Shown in pieces: positions 1 through 6,384 of a stretch of 12,140 nt of DNA (within the stretch, counting starts at the first letter, position 1; each line of letters starts with the position of its first letter). Both the position numbers and the translations under genes were made by a program. The stretch comes from Planctomycetaceae bacterium (GTDB taxonomy: Bacteria > Planctomycetota > Phycisphaerae > Phycisphaerales > SM1A02): positions 1-12,140 of the forward strand of contig JAIYCA010000379.1 in assembly GCA_027488265.1 (NCBI GenBank), written 5' to 3'. The notes beneath the pieces were generated by a model, which was not told the origin of the DNA, made no database searches, and saw only the letters and a program-made list of their open reading frames with translations.

Positions 1-27
1 CTTCGCCCAAAACCCCTCCCTCCTCCA

Positions 28-291
28 CTACCTCATCTGCCACGACAAATCGCACCCTGGGCGCTTTGCTTTAGTCTTTAAGCCCTCGCGCCACGAGCAG
101 CCGAAGCCGGCGGAGGCGCTCGCTCCGATCACCGCGATGCGAACGGGAGCCGGACGCGTGGGTTCCGCGGTTGGCGTCTGTATCTCCTGAGCGCGTCCGT
201 CCTGCGCCCGCGCGTCCTGTGCCCATGCGGCAAATGGGAAAGTCAGCGGGATTGCGAGCGCGAAGATCGATGCGAGACGGTGGGGGCGCAT
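28..291 (-). pseudogene. Truncated secreted SGNH/GDSL-hydrolase-like protein
   Basis: The reading frame encodes 87 aa from the ATG at 291 to a TAG at 28-30. It starts with a clear signal peptide: MRPHR n-region, a hydrophobic stretch of about 15 residues, and a likely cleavage site after AWA near residue 24. An Ala/Gln/Asp-rich linker follows, then VRIAVIGASASAGFG, which resembles block I of SGNH hydrolases, where the GxSxS-type serine is the nucleophile. A full SGNH domain needs about 180-200 more residues, with blocks II, III and V. Here only about 23 unrelated-looking, basic residues follow before the stop, and the other two minus-strand frames also stop around 71-80. I therefore read it as a gene broken shortly after block I. 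It could instead be a short secreted protein with a chance motif. It has no SD sequence, but a TATCGT hexamer lies 6 nt before the ATG. Confidence 0.5.
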
Positions 292-297
292 GACGAC

Positions 298-303
298 ACG
301 ATA
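298..303 (-). promoter_or_regulatory. -10-like hexamer TATCGT before the truncated hydrolase
   Basis: On the minus strand TATCGT ends 6 nt before the ATG at 291. It fits TAnnnT, and the spacing would put the transcription start at or next to the start codon. No convincing -35 is visible. It is part of a pattern seen before most lead genes in this window. Confidence 0.35.
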
Positions 304-321
304 CGGCGGCCCTTCGACGCA

Positions 322-361
322 CAAAGAAAAACCGCGCACGTTGCGTGCGCGATTTTCTTTT
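322..361 (-). terminator. Rho-independent terminator after sucD (looks bidirectional)
   Basis: An 8-bp GC stem (333-340 CGCGCACG with 344-351 CGTGCGCG) closes a 3-nt loop. It is flanked by an A-rich arm at 323-331 and a T-rich arm at 353-361. In the minus-strand transcript the hairpin lies about 40 nt past the sucD stop and is followed by a U-rich run. Because the A and T arms are nearly symmetrical it could work in both directions. It separates sucD from the truncated hydrolase gene downstream. Confidence 0.8.
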
Positions 362-402
362 CGTTGGTTGTTTCGATCAAAGAACGAAGCAAAGACCGCG
401 CG

Positions 403-1344
403 TCACATGCCGAGCGCGCGCGCCATCGTCGAGCCGAGGTCGGCAGGGCTCTCGGCGACGGCGATGCCGCAGGCCTTGAGCGCTTCGATCTTCGCCTGCG
501 CGGTGTCGTCGGCGCCGCCGATGATCGCGCCCGCGTGACCCATGCGCTTCCCCTTGGGAGCGGTGCGGCCGGCGATGAAGCCAGCGACCGGCTTCTTCAT
601 GTTCGCCTTGATCCACTTGGCGGCTTCGACTTCGTCGGTGCCGCCGATTTCGCCGATCATCACGACGCCGTCGGTGTCGGGATCGTTGTTGAAGAGTTCA
701 AGCGCCTCGATGAAGCCGAGGCCGCGCACAGGGTCGCCGCCGATGCCGACGCAGGTCGACTGGCCGATGCCGCGCTGCGAGGTCTGCCACACCGCTTCGT
801 AGGTGAGGGTGCCCGAGCGGCTGACGATGCCGACGGCCTTGCCGGTCGACGCGTCCTTGCGGTGGGTGTGGATGTAGCCCGGCATGATGCCGATCTTGCA
901 GCCGCCTTCGAACTTCGCGGTCGGGCCTTCGCCCGAGATGCGCTTCGCCGGCGTGATGATGCCTGGGCAGTTCGGGCCGATGAGCGTCGACTTTGGATAG
1001 GCCTTCAGCGCTTCCTTGACGCGCACCATGTCGAGGACAGGAACGCCTTCGGTGATCGCGCAGATCACGCGAATCCCAGCGTCGGCCGCCTCGAGGATCG
1101 CGTCGGCAGCGCCCGCAGGCGGCACGAAGATCATCGTGGCATCGGCGCCAGTCGCCTTCACGGCCTGAAGCACCGTGTCGAAGATCGGCAGACCGTTGGC
1201 GTCCTTCTGTCCGCCCTTGCCGGGCGTGACGCCGCCAACCATCTTGGTGCCGTAATCGAAGCAGCCCTTCGTGTGCGAGGCGCCTGCGCTGCCGGTGATG
1301 CCCTGGCAGATGACTTTCGTGTTTCCGTCGACAAGGATGGCCAT
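403..1344 (-). CDS. sucD: Succinyl-CoA synthetase (succinate-CoA ligase) alpha subunit
   Basis: This is the alpha subunit of the cytoplasmic TCA-cycle enzyme that interconverts succinyl-CoA and succinate with nucleotide phosphorylation; it works with the beta subunit SucC. The protein has 313 aa. It begins MAILVDGNTKVICQGITGSAG, the N-terminal CoA-binding Rossmann fold, followed by GGVTPGKGG. It then shows IGPNCPGIITP, VGIVSRSGTLTYEAV and GIGGDPVRG. GHAGAIIGG near residues 269-277 carries the histidine (about H270) that is phosphorylated in catalysis. It is longer than E. coli SucD (289 aa), partly because of a small insertion before VGIVSRSG. The ATG at 1344 is chosen because homology starts exactly there; upstream codons in frame are only the antisense of the purM tail. 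No sucC is adjacent, although sucC usually lies directly upstream. A TATCCT hexamer sits 10 nt before the ATG and there is no SD. A terminator follows at 322-361. Confidence 0.96.
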   Translation of the reverse strand: MAILVDGNTKVICQGITGSAGASHTKGCFDYGTKMVGGVTPGKGGQKDANGLPIFDTVLQAVKATGADATMIFVPPAGAADAILEAADAGIRVICAITEGVPVLDMVRVKEALKAYPKSTLIGPNCPGIITPAKRISGEGPTAKFEGGCKIGIMPGYIHTHRKDASTGKAVGIVSRSGTLTYEAVWQTSQRGIGQSTCVGIGGDPVRGLGFIEALELFNNDPDTDGVVMIGEIGGTDEVEAAKWIKANMKKPVAGFIAGRTAPKGKRMGHAGAIIGGADDTAQAKIEALKACGIAVAESPADLGSTMARALGM

Positions 1345-1354
1345 AGGGGGGGAG

Positions 1355-1360
1355 AGGATA
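1355..1360 (-). promoter_or_regulatory. -10-like hexamer TATCCT before sucD
   Basis: TATCCT on the minus strand is followed by a 10-nt C-rich spacer and then the sucD ATG. A leader of only a few nucleotides without an SD is implied. The sucD and purM start codons are 79 bp apart, so the two promoters would lie back to back. Confidence 0.4.
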
Positions 1361-1407
1361 GCGGATCGCGGGATCGCTCGGGAGGGCCTGAAAAACCTGC
1401 CCCTCGT

Positions 1408-1413
1408 TACACT
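1408..1413 (+). promoter_or_regulatory. -10-like hexamer TACACT before purM
   Basis: TACACT lies 10 nt before the purM ATG at 1424, and the sequence between has no SD. It fits the TAnnnT pattern of the window and supports 1424 as the true start, so the Lys-rich tail would be translated. Confidence 0.4.
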
Positions 1414-1423
1414 CGCGCGCCTT

Positions 1424-2593
1424 ATGGCCACCAAGACCGCGAAGTCGAAGCCCGCCCCAAAGGCAAGCACCAAGGCAAGCACCAAGGCAATCTCCAAGTC
1501 GGCTGCGAAGAAGGCTGCCGCGAAGAAGCCCCTCACCTACGCCGCGGCTGGCGTCGACATCGACGCAGGCGACGAAGTGGTCGATCGCATCGTGCCCATC
1601 GTGAAGCGGACGTATTCGCCGCGCGTCCTTGGCTTACACGGGGCGTTCGCGGGGATGTTCCGCCTGAACGGCCCCGCGGGGTTCGGCTCGAAGAAGATGC
1701 GCAAGTACAAGGATCCTGTCCTTGTCGGCTGCACCGACGGCGTCGGCACGAAGGTGCTCCTCGCGGCGGAATTCAAGATCTACGACACGGTTGGCATCGA
1801 CTGCGTCGCGATGAACGTGAATGACCTCATCGTGCAGGGCGCAGAGCCGCTCTTCTTCCTTGACTATCTCGGTTTGTCGAAGCTCGACCCGACGAACACG
1901 ACCGCGATGATCGCGGGCGTTGCGAAGGGCTGCGAGATCGCAGGCTGCTCGCTCATCGGCGGTGAATGCGCGGAAATGCCCGACATTTACGCGCCTGGCG
2001 ATTTCGACGTCGCGGGCTTCTGCGTCGGTGTCATCGAGCACGCGCGTGTGACGAAGCAGCCAAAGCCGAAGGTTGGCGACATCGTGCTCGGGCTTGCGTC
2101 GAGCGGTGTCCACTCGAACGGCTACACGCTTGTTCGGCGCATCATCGCGGACGCGGGGCTCTCGTACACGAAGAAGTACGCGGAACTCGGCGGCAAGCGA
2201 CTCATCGATGTGCTGCTTGAACCGACGCGCATCTACGCGCGCGAAGTGATCGGCATGCTCGACGCGCTCGGTGCGAAGGAAGCAGTGAGCGGCATGGCAC
2301 ACATCACGGGCGGCGGCCTGCCCGGCAACGTCTGTCGCGCGCTTGGGTCAGACGTTGATGCGGAGATTCATGCCGATGCGTGGATTCCGCCGGCGATCTT
2401 CCCGTTCCTGCAGCAGCACGGCGGCGTTGAGACTTCGGAGATGTTCCGCGTCTTCAATATGGGCATCGGCTACACGATCATCGTGCGCCCGAAGATGGCC
2501 GCGACGGTGATGAAGATCTTGCGGAAACTCGGCGAGAATCCGGTGCCCATCGGACGGATCGTCAAGGGCAAGGGCGACTGCCGCGTGGTGTGA
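1424..2593 (+). CDS. purM: Phosphoribosylformylglycinamidine cyclo-ligase (AIR synthetase) with basic N-terminal tail
   Basis: PurM carries out the ATP-dependent ring closure of FGAM to aminoimidazole ribonucleotide, the fifth step of purine synthesis, in the cytoplasm, normally as a dimer. The 389-aa protein shows the family signature in order: TYAAAGVDIDAGDEVV, CTDGVGTK from about residue 103 (ATP/substrate loop), NVNDLIVQGAEPLFFLDYL, GGECAEMPDIY, GLASSGVHSNGYTLVR, HITGGGLPGN and MFRVFNMGIGY. Typical PurM proteins have about 345 residues and begin near the TYAAAGVDI segment. Here about 36 extra residues rich in Lys, Ala, Ser and Thr precede it, including the repeated unit KAST, and they resemble histone-H1/AlgP-type tails. 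The ATG at 1424 is preceded by a -10-like TACACT and no SD; no ATG between the tail and the core could serve instead. It is divergent from sucD and convergent with arfB. Confidence 0.96.
   Translation: MATKTAKSKPAPKASTKASTKAISKSAAKKAAAKKPLTYAAAGVDIDAGDEVVDRIVPIVKRTYSPRVLGLHGAFAGMFRLNGPAGFGSKKMRKYKDPVLVGCTDGVGTKVLLAAEFKIYDTVGIDCVAMNVNDLIVQGAEPLFFLDYLGLSKLDPTNTTAMIAGVAKGCEIAGCSLIGGECAEMPDIYAPGDFDVAGFCVGVIEHARVTKQPKPKVGDIVLGLASSGVHSNGYTLVRRIIADAGLSYTKKYAELGGKRLIDVLLEPTRIYAREVIGMLDALGAKEAVSGMAHITGGGLPGNVCRALGSDVDAEIHADAWIPPAIFPFLQQHGGVETSEMFRVFNMGIGYTIIVRPKMAATVMKILRKLGENPVPIGRIVKGKGDCRVV
1460..1495 (+). repeat. 12-bp tandem repeat inside the purM tail
   Basis: AAGGCAAGCACC occurs twice in a row (1460-1471 and 1472-1483), followed by a third, diverged copy AAGGCAATCTCC (1484-1495). 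Each copy keeps the frame and adds four residues (KAST, KAST, KAIS in phase). It lies in the Lys/Ala-rich N-terminal extension, so the copy number can change without breaking the reading frame. Confidence 0.85.
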
Positions 2594-2596
2594 GGA

Positions 2597-2622
2597 GGCG
2601 TGTTGAGCGCTCGCGACGCGCC
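2597..2622 (+). terminator. Possible hairpin after purM
   Basis: GGCGTGTTG (2597-2605) can pair with CGACGCGCC (2614-2622) around an 8-nt loop: nine pairs, two of them G-U in the plus-strand RNA. It starts 3 nt past the purM stop and ends 1 nt before the arfB stop codon. No T-run follows, so it is not a classical terminator. On the minus strand the two G-U pairs become mismatches, so it suits purM better. Confidence 0.3.
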
Positions 2623-2623
2623 G

Positions 2624-3100
2624 CTACGCCTGCCAGCCGCGGTCGCGCTTTTTCTCGCCTTCGCGCTTCTTCGCTTCGAGGCGCCGCTCTTTCGAGCCGC
2701 GCGTCGGCTTCGTCGGTTTGCGCACCTTCGGGCGCTTCGCAGCCATCGAAACAAGTGTTTTCAAGCGAGCAATGCATGCATCGCGATTGTCGGCCTGTGA
2801 ACGCGTGGAATGATCCGCGATCAAGAGCGCTTCATCCGCGCCTTCACCAACGAGATGTGAGCCCGCCAGCGTGCGCAACCTCGCGAGCGCCGCGTCATCG
2901 AGTCCGACGAGGTCGACGAGCAAAACGCGCAGTTGCGCCTTGGTACTCGTCTTGTTGACGTGTTGCCCGCCAGGGCCGCTCCCACGCACGAATGTGAAGT
3001 CGAGCGCCGCTGGAGCGACAAAGCAGCCGCCGCCAAGACGCAGTGCACCGGACGACGTCGTCGCGTTCGGTGGAGTGGGGCGTGGCTTCGGCGTTTCCAT
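2624..3100 (-). CDS. arfB: Alternative ribosome-rescue factor ArfB (YaeJ/ICT1-type peptidyl-tRNA hydrolase)
   Basis: ArfB frees ribosomes stalled on truncated mRNA by hydrolysing the peptidyl-tRNA. Its GGQ loop works in the peptidyl-transferase centre while its basic tail lies in the empty mRNA channel. The 158-aa protein has the release-factor-like core with GSGPGGQHVNKTSTKAQLR (GGQ at about residues 44-46). It has the typical basic C-terminal tail from about residue 121, where KPTKPTRGSKERRLEAKKR closely matches the tail of E. coli ArfB. The tail separates it from PrfH and from true release factors, which also have a codon-recognition domain. The start at 3100 gives about 19 residues before the core; another ATG at 3166 would overlap the upstream gene. 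It is the last gene of a minus-strand run, 19 bp after the outer-membrane protein gene, and ends 30 bp from the purM stop. Confidence 0.93.
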   Translation of the reverse strand: METPKPRPTPPNATTSSGALRLGGGCFVAPAALDFTFVRGSGPGGQHVNKTSTKAQLRVLLVDLVGLDDAALARLRTLAGSHLVGEGADEALLIADHSTRSQADNRDACIARLKTLVSMAAKRPKVRKPTKPTRGSKERRLEAKKREGEKKRDRGWQA

Positions 3101-3119
3101 AGGCAAACTCTCGCGCGGA

Positions 3120-3998
3120 TTAGAAGACGAGTTTGATTCCTGCGCGCAAGCCTTGCAAACTTCCATCGAGTTCCATCACTTCGCCATCGAAATCCCCGCC
3201 GACCAAGCGATATCCAAAGTACGCAGCGCCTTCTTTGCAGAACCAGAAGGAAATGTCAGCTTCAACGCGCGATGCACCGCCGAGGTCACCGTCGGAGACG
3301 GGGATCGAAAGTCCGTACGCGCCGCTCGCGGTGATGTCGACGCGGCGAATGATGGGAAATGATTCCTTCGTGTCGAATCCGAATCGGAATCCCACGCCGA
3401 CTTCAAGCGCGAGGTACGAGTCATTCTCGTTGTTTGCGAGTCCCGTCGTTGTGTCAGAAATCGTGCGCGAGAGCGCGTCGATGTCCGCGGAAACAAGGCC
3501 GAAGAACGAAAGTTCGGTTCCGTTTGCGGGAGGAGTCCAACCGTCGCGCGGCGCGCTCCCGTCTTGACCGCTCCACGGAGTTGGCTTTGCTGCAAGCGGA
3601 CGATAGAAGTCGTACGCAACTTCTGCGCCGACCGACCACCACGAGAACTCGCTCGTGAACGTGTCGCCAGAGGCAACCGAAACGCCGCCAAGCGTGAACG
3701 CTTCGTCTGCCGTGCCACCGCCGTCGGTTGAGAAACTGAAGCCGCGAATCGAGACCGCGAGTCGATCGCGCACGATTGCGAGTTCGCCCGCGAATGACGC
3801 TTCCATGTCGTGCAGATCCGGCGTGCGCACATCGACGCGCGCGCCGCCGTCGGTGAAGTTGCCTTCAAGCCGAGGGAGCCACGCATCAAGTGAGAGCTCA
3901 AGGCGAAACGGCGCTGGCTCTTCGGCGGCAGTCATCGACGCGTCAGCAGCGTCGGTTGAGGCGAGCGCGAGAGCCGCAAGAAGTGTGGCGGAGTCCAT
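3120..3998 (-). CDS. Predicted outer-membrane beta-barrel protein
   Basis: The 292-aa protein is of unknown function. It has an N-terminal hydrophobic stretch (ATLLAALALAS, residues 4-14) with a possible cleavage after ADA near residue 20. The rest is rich in Gly, Ser, Asp and aromatic residues with alternating polar and non-polar positions. Likely strands include LELSLDAWLP, AVSIRGFSFS, WWSVGAEVAYDFY and LALEVGVGFRFGF. It ends LRAGIKLVF, with the terminal Phe typical of the beta-signal read by BamA. The predicted signal peptide is unusual because it lacks Lys/Arg at the start and has Asp at position 2; an in-frame TGA just upstream rules out an earlier start. The gene lies 12 bp after the metallophosphoesterase gene and 19 bp before arfB. 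A TGATACGCT sequence (extended -10-like) 6 nt before the ATG may give it its own promoter. I cannot name a substrate or family. Confidence 0.72.
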   Translation of the reverse strand: MDSATLLAALALASTDAADASMTAAEEPAPFRLELSLDAWLPRLEGNFTDGGARVDVRTPDLHDMEASFAGELAIVRDRLAVSIRGFSFSTDGGGTADEAFTLGGVSVASGDTFTSEFSWWSVGAEVAYDFYRPLAAKPTPWSGQDGSAPRDGWTPPANGTELSFFGLVSADIDALSRTISDTTTGLANNENDSYLALEVGVGFRFGFDTKESFPIIRRVDITASGAYGLSIPVSDGDLGGASRVEADISFWFCKEGAAYFGYRLVGGDFDGEVMELDGSLQGLRAGIKLVF

Positions 3999-4004
3999 CC
4001 GCGC

Positions 4005-4010
4005 AGCGTA
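4005..4010 (-). promoter_or_regulatory. Extended -10-like TGATACGCT before the outer-membrane protein gene
   Basis: On the minus strand TACGCT is preceded by TGA (the TGn of extended -10 elements) and followed by 6 nt and the ATG at 3998. It abuts the stop of the upstream phosphoesterase gene (TAG... region at 4011), so this gene may be both co-transcribed and transcribed on its own. Confidence 0.35.
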
Positions 4011-4856
4011 TCAGCGGCTGCGCATCTCGATGACCGCGATCTCAGGCGGACAATTCACGCGCAGCGGAAACCACGCACCAACGCCGTTTGTGACATAGAG
4101 ATGCGATTCGCCACGCTCGTAATGTCCCGCGCTCAAACGTTCGGTAAAAACGAGGTTGAGTCGTCGATTGCCGCGGCGCGCGACTTGTCCGCCGTGTGTG
4201 TGCCCTGAAAGCGTCAGCGGAATACCGCGTTCTTCCGCGCCCACGAAGGCTTTTGGATTGTGAGCGAGGAGCAAGTCCGCACGACCTGCTCCGCAGCGAC
4301 GCAAGCGTTGCGCGCAGTGGGGAATCGATTTCGCCCAATCGATTCCAGCGATGAGCAATCCATCTCGCCCACCAACCCGCACGGAATCATCGACGAGCGG
4401 AACGAGTCCCGCTTCACGCGCGCCGCGCACAATCGCGCGCGGATGATCGAGGTGATCATGGTTCCCGAGGACGACAAAAACGCCAAGTTTCGCGCGTAAA
4501 AGCGCAAGATGCTCAAAGAGAAGCGGTGCCTCTTGCGCCGAGAGATCGACGAGGTCGCCTGTGATTGCGATGAGATCGGCTTGCACGGCGCGCACCGCGT
4601 CGACCGCTTGCGCGAGCCGCTCGGCGCCAAGGAGATGGCCGAAGTGGATATCGGAAAGATGCGCAATCCGAAGCCCGTCGAACGCGCGCGGCCAGTGTGC
4701 GCTCGCGAGCGAAATCTCGGTGATTTCGATGGGTTGTCGCACGTGTCGCGCACGAAGCGATCCGAACGAAATCGAGTCGGGAAGTCGGGTGAGGAGCGCG
4801 TTTCGAAGACTCGCGGTGCGGTACGCGAATCCGCGCGGCGGTCGCTTCTCAGTCAT
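4011..4856 (-). CDS. Metallophosphoesterase of the YaeI/YkuE type
   Basis: This 281-aa protein is a calcineurin-like phosphoesterase that should use two metal ions to hydrolyse a phosphomono- or diester. All metal-binding blocks are present: LSDIH (D69, H71), ITGDLVD (D101), GNHD (131-134), LLAHNP (H199) and SGHTHGGQ (218-221). The GHTHGGQ block and overall layout fit the YaeI/YkuE group, whose members are often tied to the envelope; the true substrate cannot be read from sequence. It has no signal peptide or membrane helix. The start at 4856 is chosen because its ATG overlaps the decarboxylase TGA as ATGA, with GGAG 8 nt upstream as an SD, which implies translational coupling. The frame stays open upstream to 5123, but that part lies antisense-free inside the decarboxylase gene in another frame and looks non-coding (Arg-rich). 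Confidence 0.88.
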   Translation of the reverse strand: MTEKRPPRGFAYRTASLRNALLTRLPDSISFGSLRARHVRQPIEITEISLASAHWPRAFDGLRIAHLSDIHFGHLLGAERLAQAVDAVRAVQADLIAITGDLVDLSAQEAPLLFEHLALLRAKLGVFVVLGNHDHLDHPRAIVRGAREAGLVPLVDDSVRVGGRDGLLIAGIDWAKSIPHCAQRLRRCGAGRADLLLAHNPKAFVGAEERGIPLTLSGHTHGGQVARRGNRRLNLVFTERLSAGHYERGESHLYVTNGVGAWFPLRVNCPPEIAVIEMRSR

Positions 4857-6340
4857 GCGCGCGACTCCGCCGGAAGTGCGATGTCCTGCATGGCATGGGT
4901 GAGTAGGAAGTCTCCGAGCGCGCGGACATGTGACGGCTTCGTCGCGAGCGCGCCAATCGAAACGCGCAAGACGAGTCGGCCGTGGAATCGACAGTGTGAA
5001 ACGAAGAAATGCCCGTCGCGATTGATCGCATCGATCAATCGTTGGGTGGCGTCGTCGCCGGCGCGATGCGCGATACATACGAGATTGAGTGGTGCGTCGA
5101 CGACGAGTTCGAGTGCATCGCAACCTCGGACACGCGCCGCGAGTTCGCGCGCCATCGCGACGTGATCGCGCACGAGTGCGCGCAAACCTTCAAGCCCGAA
5201 CGAACGAAGCACGAACCACAGCTTCAGCGCGCGGAAGCGCCGACCCAGCGGAATCTGCCAATCGCGGTAGTCGATGACCTTTCCTGACTCGGTTGCTGCG
5301 TTGCGGAGATATTCAGGCAAAACGCTCAGCGCGCGCACGAGTTCTGCGCGGTCGGCGATCCACAAGACATCGCAGTCGAAATTGACGGGCATCCACTTGT
5401 GCGGGTTGAAGCACCAACTGTCGGCGAACTCCGCGCCAACGTTCACAAAGCGGAACTCTTCGCAGAGCGCGGCAGTTCCGCTCATCGCAGCATCGACGTG
5501 GAGCCAAAGGTTGTGTGCGCGACAGACGCGCGCGATTTCCTCGACAGGATCCACGGCATTCACGCCCGTCGTGCCAACGGTCGCTGAAACAAATGCCGGA
5601 ACATGCCCGAGCATGCGATCGCGCGCGACTTCTGCTTCGAGAAGATCGACGCGCAGCGCGCCTGTGGAATCGACCGGAATTAGGCGAACGAATTCCTTAC
5701 CGATGCCCGCAAGACGCGCAGCTTTTTCGATCGACGAATGCGCTTGATCGCTCGTGTACACCACGAGTGCGCGACCGAATGTTCCGATCCCGCGTGCGTC
5801 GGTTGCGAACTGACTCGCACGCTCGCGCGCTGCCACAAGCGCGACAAGCGCTGCAGAACTCGCGGTGTCTTGCAAGACGCCGCCACCCGCGCTGCTCGAG
5901 AGAAATCGCTCGGGCAGTCCGAGTGCATGGACGAGCCAATCGAGCACATGGGTTTCAACTTCCGTGCACGCTGGGCTCGTCGACCAAAGCATGCCTTGCA
6001 CGCCAAGCCCAGCGCTCGCGAGTTCGCCGAGAATCGATTCGTAACTCGAATTCGCTGGGAAATACGCAAACCAGCCTGGATGCTGCCAGTGAACGATGCC
6101 TGGCATCACCACCTCATCGAGATCAGCCAGGATCTTTGCGATCGGTTCACCGTGCTCAGGCGCATGCGTTGGAAGTTTCGCGCGAATAGCACCCGGCTGT
6201 GGAAGATGCGCGACCGGGCGCTTCTCTATTGTTTCCCGATACTCGGCGATCCAATCGATGAGTGCGTGGCCTGCGCGGCGAAACGCCTCCGCATCGAGCG
6301 GTTGATGTGGCGACGAGAATGGATCGTTGCGCGAGGGCAT
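4853..6340 (-). CDS. PLP-dependent aromatic-L-amino-acid decarboxylase (group II)
   Basis: The enzyme removes the carboxyl group of an L-amino acid, probably an aromatic one (Trp, Tyr, Phe or DOPA), to give the amine and CO2. The 495-aa protein is full length and close to animal DDC/TDC. HWQHPGWFAYFPANSSYESILGE (starting at residue 84) and WSTSPACTEVETHVLDWL are followed by SDQAHSSIEKAA (H201 stacks on PLP). LHVDAAMSG holds D283, which binds the pyridine nitrogen. NPHKWMPVNFDCD has the PLP-lysine K315. DYRDWQIPLGRRFRALKLWFVLRSFG is also nearly DDC-like. Substrate choice is not certain, since family members act on several aromatic amino acids and some catalyse oxidative deamination instead. 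The ATG at 6340 fits the usual N-terminus, with TACGCT 7 nt upstream and no SD. Its TGA overlaps the ATG of the metallophosphoesterase gene. It is divergent from the GNAT gene. Confidence 0.92.
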   Translation of the reverse strand: MPSRNDPFSSPHQPLDAEAFRRAGHALIDWIAEYRETIEKRPVAHLPQPGAIRAKLPTHAPEHGEPIAKILADLDEVVMPGIVHWQHPGWFAYFPANSSYESILGELASAGLGVQGMLWSTSPACTEVETHVLDWLVHALGLPERFLSSSAGGGVLQDTASSAALVALVAARERASQFATDARGIGTFGRALVVYTSDQAHSSIEKAARLAGIGKEFVRLIPVDSTGALRVDLLEAEVARDRMLGHVPAFVSATVGTTGVNAVDPVEEIARVCRAHNLWLHVDAAMSGTAALCEEFRFVNVGAEFADSWCFNPHKWMPVNFDCDVLWIADRAELVRALSVLPEYLRNAATESGKVIDYRDWQIPLGRRFRALKLWFVLRSFGLEGLRALVRDHVAMARELAARVRGCDALELVVDAPLNLVCIAHRAGDDATQRLIDAINRDGHFFVSHCRFHGRLVLRVSIGALATKPSHVRALGDFLLTHAMQDIALPAESRA

Positions 6341-6347
6341 AGAAAGA

Positions 6348-6353
6348 AGCGTA
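6348..6353 (-). promoter_or_regulatory. -10-like hexamer TACGCT before the decarboxylase
   Basis: TACGCT on the minus strand lies 7 nt before the ATG at 6340. The same hexamer precedes the outer-membrane protein gene. No SD is seen. The promoter would share the short divergent spacer with the GNAT gene. Confidence 0.35.
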
Positions 6354-6364
6354 GCCCGCCCCAG

Positions 6365-6370
6365 TACACT
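6365..6370 (+). promoter_or_regulatory. -10-like hexamer TACACT before the GNAT gene
   Basis: TACACT, identical to the hexamer before purM, lies 14 nt before the first possible ATG at 6385. The longer spacing makes it the weakest fit of the series, or points to a short leader. Confidence 0.3.
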
Positions 6371-6384
6371 TTGCCTGCGCGGAA

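Noticed and set aside
1345..1536. Extending sucD upstream to an ATG at 1536
   Set aside because: The added residues (MRGFFAAAFFAADLE...) are the antisense of the Lys/Ala-rich purM tail, and SucD homology begins exactly at 1344.
280..1824. A 514-codon open frame on the plus strand
   Set aside because: It lies antisense to sucD and runs into purM in another frame. Its product is rich in Arg, His, Ala and Asp with no domain, as expected for a mirror frame of a GC-rich gene.
4509..5165. Open frame of 218 codons on the plus strand
   Set aside because: It is antisense to the phosphoesterase and decarboxylase genes, both of which are strongly supported, and shows no motif.
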